IMG/VR virus record: IMGVR_UViG_3300043823_000671
Location: 1-64,000 of that record
DNA length: 64,000 bases
Source of the DNA: a virus
Direction: 5' to 3' (one strand)
Shown: positions 57,756 through 64,000 of the stretch, piece by piece
How the letters are laid out: every line of letters begins with the position of its first letter
Position numbering within the stretch: position 1 is the stretch's first letter
The notes under the pieces: generated by a model
Told to the model about the DNA's origin: nothing
Seen by the model: the letters and a program-made list of their open reading frames with translations, nothing else
The model's database searches: none
Program-made: the position numbers and the translations under genes

Positions 57756-58823
57756 ATGGGTAAAACGAAAAAAGGCATCTATTCGTGCGCCCTTTTTTCG
57801 GTAATTGCTCTTGTCGCATTGCTTCTTTTTAGCGCAACTCCGGCTCAGGCGGTCAGCCAGGGAGTCTGCTCGTCCTGGGTTCAGTTAATCGATATTTCTG
57901 ACAACCAAGTCCACCCAATCAACTGGTCTGAACTGGCTAAATCCGGCACGGCGGGCGTTTACATCAAGAACTCCGAAGGCGCTTCGTACGTCAACGAGTA
58001 TTGGAAAACCGACACGACGTATGCAACAAAATACGGACTGCCATGGGGCGGTTACTACTTCGCCCAGCCACAACAACTCAATGCAGTGGCGTCTGCAAAA
58101 TTTTTTGTCAAGTCGGGCGGAGCAAGCGGAATTCTCCCGCCCGCCCTTGACATCGAGGTTTCAAAATTATCAGGACCCGCAACAGCGCAGTGGGCATATG
58201 ACTGGCTAAACGAAGTCCGTTATTTGACAAACCGTACTCCGATTATTTACACGGGCTCGTACTATGGCTGGTCAGACGACAACCGGTTGGGTGGCTTCTC
58301 ACTGTGGCTCGCCGCATACCCTTTGCAATACAAAACCGTAACCAATCTTTGCAGGTTGCCACTTCCATATTTGGCAAACCCTTGGTCCAAAGAAGGTTGG
58401 TCGATTTGGCAATTTACTAGCGTTGCTTATGTATACGGAATTCAGAATCATGTTGACAGGTCCGTCGCAGTGTCAAGTTGGTGGACTCAATACACTGGAG
58501 CGGGCGTACAGGCGCCTGTTCCCGGGACGTCAAAATTGCCAAGCCCGATTTACACGACCAGTTCTCACGGACCGGCGGTTGTGGCAATACAAACACTTTT
58601 GATAGCGCACAAACTTTTACCTGCTGGGTCTGCGGATGGAGTTTTCGGTCCGGCGACAAAAACTTCAGTCGAAAAGTGGCAAGTGATAATTGGGGTAACT
58701 CCAGATGGCGAATGGTCGGCATCAACGGCGCAGGCTTCAAGTTTTTACCTCAGCCATGGAATAAAAATGTCTGTTTATAACGCAATGCTCGTAGCGGGTT
58801 CTGCGATGAAAGGAAATAACTAA
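57756..58823 (+). CDS. secreted GH25 endolysin with peptidoglycan-binding domain
   Basis: 355 residues. Signal peptide (about 1-33: basic start, hydrophobic core ALFSVIALVALLLF, ATPAQA cleavage). GH25 lysozyme domain (about 40-245) with the Asp of LIDISDNQ and the LDIEVS pair. C-terminal PG_binding_1 repeat (about 275-345: GPAVVAIQTLL, GVFGPATKTSVEKWQ). TACCCT 6 nt before ATG and no Shine-Dalgarno: leaderless. The signal peptide means export by Sec, so a holin would only trigger it. Confidence 0.93.
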   Translation: MGKTKKGIYSCALFSVIALVALLLFSATPAQAVSQGVCSSWVQLIDISDNQVHPINWSELAKSGTAGVYIKNSEGASYVNEYWKTDTTYATKYGLPWGGYYFAQPQQLNAVASAKFFVKSGGASGILPPALDIEVSKLSGPATAQWAYDWLNEVRYLTNRTPIIYTGSYYGWSDDNRLGGFSLWLAAYPLQYKTVTNLCRLPLPYLANPWSKEGWSIWQFTSVAYVYGIQNHVDRSVAVSSWWTQYTGAGVQAPVPGTSKLPSPIYTTSSHGPAVVAIQTLLIAHKLLPAGSADGVFGPATKTSVEKWQVIIGVTPDGEWSASTAQASSFYLSHGIKMSVYNAMLVAGSAMKGNN

Positions 58824-59167
58824 TGCTTCTAGTTGCGGGGAACATAAACCTAAGTGTTTCGCAGAACACATATCTATTCATCAGTTTTATTTCAATGCTG
58901 TTGACGATGGTATCAACGTCAATACTCATTTACCGAAACGTAAAGAATGCAGACAAGAAGACGCTAAGCGACTTTGAGCGCAAGGCTCTTTCGGCAATCA
59001 GGGACCTAAAGAACGACGTTGCAGACGTAAAAAAAGATGTTTGGGACACGACTGTACGACTGGAAAACCACATCGACAAAGCGGGGGGCGAAGAAGTGCC
59101 AGTAAAAACACTCGCAAAAAAGCCAGCAAAAAGAATCGCAAAGAAAGTTGCTCCCAAGAATGACTGA
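58823..59167 (+). CDS. membrane protein with coiled coil, possible holin
   Basis: 114 residues, start one base into the endolysin stop. Transmembrane helix about 16-40, then a coiled coil and an Ala/Lys-rich basic tail (KPAKRIAKKVAPK). Adjacent to the endolysin, so it is the better-placed holin or spanin-like candidate. Confidence 0.6.
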   Translation: MLLVAGNINLSVSQNTYLFISFISMLLTMVSTSILIYRNVKNADKKTLSDFERKALSAIRDLKNDVADVKKDVWDTTVRLENHIDKAGGEEVPVKTLAKKPAKRIAKKVAPKND

Positions 59168-59588
59168 AGAACACATACAAAAGATGACGCACTCATATGC
59201 GGTTAGATTCCCCGACCACACGCCACGGGAGCATGACCCGCACTATGTCGACTTCGACCACATTCATCGTGCGTGGAAAAAAGACCCCGAAAAGTGGCAA
59301 TGCCACATCGGGAAGCACCGCAACGATTTTTCAGAGTGTGATTTGAATAACCCGCTCGAACTACACCACGCCCATATTGAATTTGCGCTAATGAACGCAG
59401 TTGAACTCAAGTGGCTTGCGGTTGATTACCCCGGAGTCGATGACCCGGAAAAATTGGGCGCATGGGTGGAGAGCGCAGACAACCTGTGGGTTCTCTGCCG
59501 GTTCCATCACCGTGGTCATGGCGGGGCGCACGTCGCTTCGAGCAGTGACTTTGAAGGGCTCAAGTACGTAAGGGGATTGATTATCTAA
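59160..59588 (+). CDS. HNH endonuclease
   Basis: 142 residues from ATG 59160. WQCHIGKHRNDFSECDLN, LELHHAHIEFA and DNLWVLCRFHHRGHGG give the H-N-H core with paired Cys. Free-standing HNH genes often act in packaging or as homing nucleases. Confidence 0.8.
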   Translation: MTEEHIQKMTHSYAVRFPDHTPREHDPHYVDFDHIHRAWKKDPEKWQCHIGKHRNDFSECDLNNPLELHHAHIEFALMNAVELKWLAVDYPGVDDPEKLGAWVESADNLWVLCRFHHRGHGGAHVASSSDFEGLKYVRGLII

Positions 59589-59986
59589 TGCTTTTTGTTT
59601 TTACCATCACGACGGTCTCGTTTGTAATTTCAAATATCGCCAGCGTTTTTATGGTGCAGGCAGAAAACCGCTCTAAGCCAGTCCTTGCTGGCGTTTTTGA
59701 AGCGGTATATGCGTTGCTTTTTATCGTAGGCGCCAAGTACTCCGTCTCAATTGGCGGTGCCAATCACACCCGAACATTCGTATTGATTTGCGCCATCATT
59801 ATTGGAAACTTTTTGGGCGCATTCATTGGGACCAAGTGGGGAGACCGCTTTATCGTTGACCATGATGAAATAAAAATGGACAACACGATTGCAGAGCACG
59901 AGGCTTCACTGGCTCTAGCCCATCAAGCGCTGGAAGAGTTGGTGCGTGAAGTAGAAATGCACCACGAACTAGACGGCGAAGACTAA
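59588..59986 (+). CDS. multi-helix membrane protein
   Basis: 132 residues, three hydrophobic helices (about 3-22, 33-52, 62-85) resembling the UPF0316/DUF5698 type, then an acidic coiled tail. Converges with the exonuclease gene. Unknown. Confidence 0.55.
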   Translation: MLFVFTITTVSFVISNIASVFMVQAENRSKPVLAGVFEAVYALLFIVGAKYSVSIGGANHTRTFVLICAIIIGNFLGAFIGTKWGDRFIVDHDEIKMDNTIAEHEASLALAHQALEELVREVEMHHELDGED

Positions 59987-60537
59987 CGACGACGGAAAAG
60001 ATGCTTGCGGTAGTAGCGAGCCTCTTCGATTGAGTAGTGGATGTCGTCAAGCGCACGGTGTGCCACCCCGCCGTTGTCCATCTTCTTCTTGCGACGAGAC
60101 TGCGTCTTCTTGTTCCAGCGATTTGCCAGTTCCTTGATGGTCGACACGTCAATTGTGCGATACGACAAAAGGCTTTCAAAATAAGGCATCTGCTTCTTGA
60201 GAAAAGCACGGTCAAAACCAACGGAAGAGCCTGCGAGTGGCGCACGCTTGAGCGCCTCGGCACCAAAGTGGTCGACAAGGAAGCCGGAGAGAATGTCCTG
60301 GACATCTTCCACGGTAAATTCTGCACCGTCTAGTTCATTCAGCAATCCAGACTTGGCGTGCATCGTGGCGACATACGGGTCGAGTTCGTCGGGGTTGACA
60401 GGAGACTCTTGCTTCAGAACAGAGTTGAGGGAAAAAACTTCGGTCAAGTTGTCATCAGTTATAACAACAGCAATCTCAAGCAACTTGTCGGTCTCGGGGT
60501 CAAGCCCGGTCGTCTCTGTGTCTACCCAAACAATCAT
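59983..60537 (-). CDS. orn: oligoribonuclease (DnaQ-fold exonuclease)
   Basis: 184 residues. DTETTGLD (motif I), a central D in SSVGFDRAF, and HRALDDIHYSIEE (motif III) are the DEDDh set of oligoribonucleases. It would clear short RNA or DNA oligomers and supply nucleotides. Promoter with CTAAACCC box. Confidence 0.88.
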   Translation of the reverse strand: MIVWVDTETTGLDPETDKLLEIAVVITDDNLTEVFSLNSVLKQESPVNPDELDPYVATMHAKSGLLNELDGAEFTVEDVQDILSGFLVDHFGAEALKRAPLAGSSVGFDRAFLKKQMPYFESLLSYRTIDVSTIKELANRWNKKTQSRRKKKMDNGGVAHRALDDIHYSIEEARYYRKHLFRRR

Positions 60538-60599
60538 GATGCACCTTTCTTTATCACCAGATTACAAATCTGCTGTTACACCGTTATTGCGTTGGATAA

Positions 60600-60628
60600 A
60601 GTGTACAGGGGTTTAGCAATCAAGTCAA
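60600..60628 (-). promoter_or_regulatory. minus-strand promoter with CTAAACCC box
   Basis: TTGACT (60623-60628), 17-bp spacer, TACACT (60600-60605); spacer ends CTAAACCC-CTG. Confidence 0.75.
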
Positions 60629-60692
60629 GCCTCCTTGCGCTTTGCGCCCAACGGGGCTAACCTTCACTCGGGTTAGGACTTGGAGGGAAGGC

Positions 60693-61043
60693 GTGCTTAC
60701 GCCAGAAGAGATTCAAATAAAAATTGAGCAGTACCAAGAGCACATAGAAAATCTCGTGGATGAGATACGTGAGGCTGGAGTCAAATCTGCGATAGCAGAA
60801 ACTGATTACGAGATTGCTTTCGCACAAGAACGACTAACCGTTCGATACGAGGCGCAAACTCAAGGTGTGAAAACGACGGTAGATATTGTTGACGATAATG
60901 CGACCGTTCGAACAGCAGAGTTACGAAAAGAAGCGATGCTCGCAAAGAACAATCTTTCAACACTGCGTGAAGCGCTAAGCGCAACAAGAACAAATTTGGA
61001 AAGTATGCGTACGCTCGCCGCATCAAATAGAGCGATTGTCTAA
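60693..61043 (+). CDS. coiled-coil protein, unknown
   Basis: 116 residues from GTG 60693 with GGAGGGAAGGC upstream. Continuous heptads throughout; no known domain. Perhaps an early structural or accessory protein. Confidence 0.55.
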   Translation: MLTPEEIQIKIEQYQEHIENLVDEIREAGVKSAIAETDYEIAFAQERLTVRYEAQTQGVKTTVDIVDDNATVRTAELRKEAMLAKNNLSTLREALSATRTNLESMRTLAASNRAIV

Positions 61044-61229
61044 ATGGCATACACGATAGACACCAAGCAACAGGTAACAAGGGAAGTACTTGTATCCCTT
61101 GCACGGAAATGCCAACGCTGTTCAGTTGCTTACAATGACCCGTATCTAATTGAAACTTGCATAGAAATAGGCGAGGAATGTTGGGAAGCCTGCCCTGCGT
61201 GCAACCCCAACAGATACCAACACCGCTAA
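61044..61229 (+). CDS. small zinc-binding protein
   Basis: 61 residues, abutting the previous stop. CQRC and CPAC pairs with an intermediate Cys pair suggest one zinc site. Confidence 0.5.
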   Translation: MAYTIDTKQQVTREVLVSLARKCQRCSVAYNDPYLIETCIEIGEECWEACPACNPNRYQHR

Positions 61230-61281
61230 ATAAACCATTGGGTAGTTAGGGCTCCGTGTTAGCCTTTCAATAACAACACCA

Positions 61282-61548
61282 ATGTTGGATAGCGGTATGT
61301 CACCTGAACCAATTACACCTCAAGAGATGAAGGCGATTGCGCTCGAAGAAGGTCTTCGGGCGTCCATCACTCTCGACAAACTGAGGATTCTGATGCTCAA
61401 AGAAGCAGTCGATTGGTTGTGTGACCTAACTGATTTACCCAAATTCGAAGTCCGCCGACAAATTGCCAACAACAAAGGTGGACAAGTGATGCAGAACCTT
61501 GCTACTATCAACGCAGTTCGTGAACTCGTTAAAGAGCCGAACGCATAA
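61282..61548 (+). CDS. small helical protein, unknown
   Basis: 88 residues from ATG 61282 (ATG 61297 also possible). Helical with SxTLDKLRILMLKEAVDWL. Directly upstream of ssb; may be replication-linked. Confidence 0.5.
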   Translation: MLDSGMSPEPITPQEMKAIALEEGLRASITLDKLRILMLKEAVDWLCDLTDLPKFEVRRQIANNKGGQVMQNLATINAVRELVKEPNA

Positions 61549-61577
61549 AAAAATAATTAACAAATAGAAAGGACATC

Positions 61578-62048
61578 ATGTCCGATAACAACATCACCAT
61601 CGTCGGGAACTTGACAAAGGACCCCGAACTTAAGTACGGCGAAAATGGTACGGCTTACTTGCTGTACTCCATCGCTGTAAACCGAGGAAAGAAGAACGCT
61701 CAAGGCGAGTGGGAAAACGTTGCCCACTACTTTGACTGCGTTTCCTACGGTGACTTGGCTGAGAACATTGCCAACACCTTTTCCAAGGGCAACCGCTTGA
61801 TTGTCTCGGGCAACCTCCAGCAACGAAACTGGGAGACGCCAGAGGGTCAGCGCCGTAGTAGCGTGCAAATCCTCGCAGACGAGGTGGGCGCCAGCGTTCG
61901 CTGGGCAACCGCTCTTGTAACCAAGACCGAGCGCCCCGACGCAGGGCAGTTCAACCGTCAGCAAGCACGCTCAAGCGCACCCCAGCGAGAGACTGTTCCG
62001 GCGACTTCTTCAAGCGAGCAGTACTCCTTCGAGGAAGAGCCCTTTTAG
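61578..62048 (+). CDS. ssb: single-stranded DNA-binding protein
   Basis: 156 residues, GAAAGGA upstream. OB-fold: NNITIVGNLTKDPELKYGENG, WENVAHYFDCVSYG, LIVSGNLQQRNWETPEGQ. C-terminal tail rich in Ser/Gln ends EEEPF, an acidic protein-docking tip. Partner of the Sak4-like recombinase. Confidence 0.95.
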   Translation: MSDNNITIVGNLTKDPELKYGENGTAYLLYSIAVNRGKKNAQGEWENVAHYFDCVSYGDLAENIANTFSKGNRLIVSGNLQQRNWETPEGQRRSSVQILADEVGASVRWATALVTKTERPDAGQFNRQQARSSAPQRETVPATSSSEQYSFEEEPF

Positions 62049-62050
62049 TC

Positions 62051-62171
62051 GGTAGCGGAATACCGCTTACCGGATAGATAAGACCACTTGGGTCTAGCAG
62101 GCGCCTACTCCCGTTTGCGAAAAGCGATTCAGTTCCCCTTCACTGAACGACCGACCCAAGTGGTGCTTATC
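62051..62171 (+). ncRNA. highly structured non-coding element
   Basis: GGTA-GCGG/CCGC-TTACC hairpin (62051-62071, one bulge), then GATAAG-ACCACTTGGGTC (62077-62094) pairs with GACCCAAGTGGT-g-CTTATC (62153-62171): 18 pairs with one bulge, enclosing a 58-nt domain with TTCAGT-8-ACTGAA and TTGC-5-GCGA hairpins. No gene in either frame. Could be an sRNA, a riboswitch or an origin. Confidence 0.6.
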
Positions 62172-62221
62172 ATTACTAAAGACTTACATTGATGTAACTT
62201 GTTGTTGTAGCATCCATTTAC

Positions 62222-62419
62222 ATGGATTTGCCCGAAAACAACGACAGTGACTTTGACCGTGACATAACGGAAAACTTTGGCGAGCGGTTCGTCACACGGG
62301 AAATGATTTTCTCGGAAATGCGTGAATCCTTTTCGGCAATGATGAGTTCGGGTTTTACCGAAACCCAGGCTCTGAAGTTTCTTGCATTTTGTACAATTTA
62401 TGACGGGGATTCTTTCTAG
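62222..62419 (+). CDS. small acidic protein, probably leaderless
   Basis: 65 residues. TAGCAT 8 nt before ATG, no Shine-Dalgarno. Acidic N-terminus, then helices with TREMIFSEMRESFSAMMSSG. The start of WhiB copy 3 overlaps its stop. Confidence 0.55.
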   Translation: MDLPENNDSDFDRDITENFGERFVTREMIFSEMRESFSAMMSSGFTETQALKFLAFCTIYDGDSF

Positions 62420-62814
62420 TGCCCTCTTTCGAAGAAGAGGCAGAAGCCTTTCTGGGCACGGAGCCGTTGACCTTCAAGTATGAGTTCATGGCGCTTGATG
62501 TCGTCTTGGCATCACGCCCACCGGCTTGGTTCGTTGACGCAGTTTGCAGGTCTGTCCCCGACGCAAAGCACGTCGATGTTTTCTTCCCCGAAACCACTAC
62601 GCACGGGGGGAATCACCTTATTCCTGCACGAAAAATGTGCCTTGGTTGCCCCGTCAGGTATGAATGTTTGGAAGAGGGGCTAGAAGAGCCCTGGGGGGTC
62701 TGGGGAGGTCACTCACCGACCCAGCGGAAGCGCATAAGTTCCGCTGTAAAAAAGGGTAGTAGCCTTATTGATGCGAGCAAGGCAATAGACGCACGGAGTA
62801 GAGATGCCCGATAA
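62419..62814 (+). CDS. whiB: WhiB-family regulator (copy 3)
   Basis: 131 residues from GTG. Cys43, Cys74, Cys77, Cys83 with DVFFPETT and WGVWGGHSPTQRKR: WhiB fold with a 40-residue N-terminal extension and a basic tail. The spacer between the first two Cys (30 residues) is longer than in copies 1 and 2. Precedes the portal and overlaps it by 11 nt. Confidence 0.88.
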   Translation: MPSFEEEAEAFLGTEPLTFKYEFMALDVVLASRPPAWFVDAVCRSVPDAKHVDVFFPETTTHGGNHLIPARKMCLGCPVRYECLEEGLEEPWGVWGGHSPTQRKRISSAVKKGSSLIDASKAIDARSRDAR

Positions 62815-64000
62815 GCCAAATCCCGCCTATCAGGTGGACAACTTCAGCGAACTGGGCGCCTCAGGTCTTTGGCGCACCGGTGGATTCGTCATTGACGACA
62901 TACTCCCCCAACTTCGAGGGAAGCAAGCCCAAACAGCATACCGTGATATGTCGGAGAACGACCCCATTATTGGGGCTGTTCTTTTTGCGATTGAGCGGGT
63001 AATCCTCCAAGTCGACTGGCGCATCGACCCATATGACGACACCACCGGCGCCACCCCGACCCCAGAAGACTCGGAAGCGGCTGAGTTTGTAACTCAGTGC
63101 ATGAACGACATGAGCCACTCGTGGCACGAGTTGATGATTGCCATTCTTTCGTTTTTACCATACGGCTGGTCGTTCTTTGAGATTGTTTACAAGCAACGCA
63201 AGGGACCTGACCAGAAAGACCCCGCAAAGCGAAGCAAGTACAGCGACAACAAGGTCGGATGGCGCAAGATTGTCATGCGCTCGCAAGACTCACTCTGGCA
63301 ATGGCAGTTTGATGAAAGCGGTGGCATCAAGGCGATGATTCAGCGTGACCCAACGACGGGTCGCCTGAACGTAATCCCAATCGAAAAGGGTCTTCTTTTC
63401 CGCACAACTTCAGCACGTGGCAACCCCGAAGGTCGCTCGGTTCTCCGCAACGCCTTCAAGTCGTGGTACTACAAGCGCCGTATTGAAGAATTCGAAGCGG
63501 TTGGCGTCGAGCGTGACCTTGCTGGTCTTCCAGTCGGTTATGTCCCACCAGAGTGGATGAGCGCAAACGCAACTCCAGCGGAAAGAGCCGCTTTGAACGC
63601 AATGGAGCGCATTGTCCGTGGCGTGAAGCGTAACGAGACCGAAGGCGTCATCCTCCCCTCCATCTACGACGAGTCGGGCAAGCCCCTTGTTGACTTCAAA
63701 CTCCTGAACTCGGGTGGAACTCGCCAGTTCAACACCGACAAGATTATTGAGCGGTACAACCAGCACATTGCGATGACGGTTCTTGCAGACTTCATCATGC
63801 TCGGTCACGAATCCGTCGGCTCCTTTGCCCTCGGAACGTCAAAAGTAGACCTTTTTGTTGCCGCAGTTGAGTCGTGGATTCGATTGATTGCAGAAATCTT
63901 CAACACGCACGCAATCCCACGCCTCATGTCGATGAACGGATACGACTCCGCTCGCCTTCCAAAACTGACTTATGGACAGGTTTCAGCAATCGACTTGCAG
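62804..64000 (+). CDS. portal protein, 3' end outside window
   Basis: At least 399 residues from ATG 62804, running off the right edge. NDPIIGAVLFAIERVIL, FFEIVYK, an LPVGYVPPEWM segment and a helical TVLADFIMLGHESVG region are those of DUF935/Mu gp29-like portals. It marks the start of the head gene cluster, which with the tail genes at the left end suggests that the rest of the structural cluster lies outside the window. Confidence 0.9.
   Translation, partial: MPDKPNPAYQVDNFSELGASGLWRTGGFVIDDILPQLRGKQAQTAYRDMSENDPIIGAVLFAIERVILQVDWRIDPYDDTTGATPTPEDSEAAEFVTQCMNDMSHSWHELMIAILSFLPYGWSFFEIVYKQRKGPDQKDPAKRSKYSDNKVGWRKIVMRSQDSLWQWQFDESGGIKAMIQRDPTTGRLNVIPIEKGLLFRTTSARGNPEGRSVLRNAFKSWYYKRRIEEFEAVGVERDLAGLPVGYVPPEWMSANATPAERAALNAMERIVRGVKRNETEGVILPSIYDESGKPLVDFKLLNSGGTRQFNTDKIIERYNQHIAMTVLADFIMLGHESVGSFALGTSKVDLFVAAVESWIRLIAEIFNTHAIPRLMSMNGYDSARLPKLTYGQVSAIDLQ

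Noticed and set aside
1-64000. CRISPR array, insertion sequence or integrase
   Set aside because: No regularly spaced repeats, transposase motifs or integrase-type proteins were seen.

Overview
The window is one contiguous, densely packed double-stranded DNA phage genome segment, open at both ends. A very large tail gene runs off the left edge and the portal gene runs off the right edge. The host is most likely an actinobacterium of moderate GC. The evidence is three WhiB-type iron-sulfur regulators, actinophage-style tail proteins (DUF5047, DUF2746-like), a proteasome-like N-terminal-nucleophile protein, and many genes with a TANNNT hexamer 6-8 nt before the ATG and no Shine-Dalgarno site (leaderless starts). 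All domain calls were made by eye from motifs; no database search was run.

Layout. 1-17 kb: two giant beta-repeat tail proteins, a DUF5047 tail protein and a spike-like protein with a chitin-binding-type module, then two small membrane proteins (holin candidates) and a bidirectional terminator. 17.8-21 kb: Gam-like nuclease inhibitor, Sak4-like recombinase, a winged-helix initiator with lambda-like iterons inside its gene, and a G39P-like helicase loader. 21-29 kb: membrane proteins, two genes carrying a repeated KGDxxGHxFHGNQ peptide, a papain-fold hydrolase, a proteasome-like protein, a RusA-like resolvase, an SNF2/HARP-type helicase and tRNA-Gln. 29-38 kb: WhiB, a tandem ParB-like protein, a peptidase carrying the same peptide tag twice, an ABC ATPase fused to a Mom-like GNAT, and two DNA methyltransferases; this looks like a DNA-modification island. 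38-41.3 kb: a TerS-like gene followed by gene-poor DNA with repeated TAGTGG/CCACTA palindromes. 41.7-46 kb: about twenty tiny overlapping genes, five of them paralogues (a sixth lies at 37.4 kb). 46-48.6 kb, minus strand: PD-(D/E)XK nuclease, dNMP kinase, macrodomain and small genes. 49-50.7 kb: terminase large subunit split into ATPase and nuclease genes. 50.6-54.7 kb, minus strand: a class II glutamine amidotransferase next to a helix-turn-helix/amidoligase fusion, plus unknown partners. 55-64 kb: gamma-glutamyl cyclotransferase-like protein, second WhiB, secreted GH25 endolysin, HNH protein, oligoribonuclease, SSB, a strongly structured non-coding element, third WhiB and the portal.

How it fits together. 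Replication and recombination use Gam, Sak4, SSB, RusA, the initiator and its loader. The modification island probably protects the genome. The amidoligase, amidotransferase and cyclotransferase probably make or edit an amide-linked peptide or metabolite. Early promoters share an unusual element, CTAAACCC-N3-TACACT, which suggests a phage-wide control circuit. The proteins with the KGDxxGHxFHGNQ tag, one of them with two putative peptidase domains, are the best candidates for an undescribed system, perhaps virion-packaged effectors.
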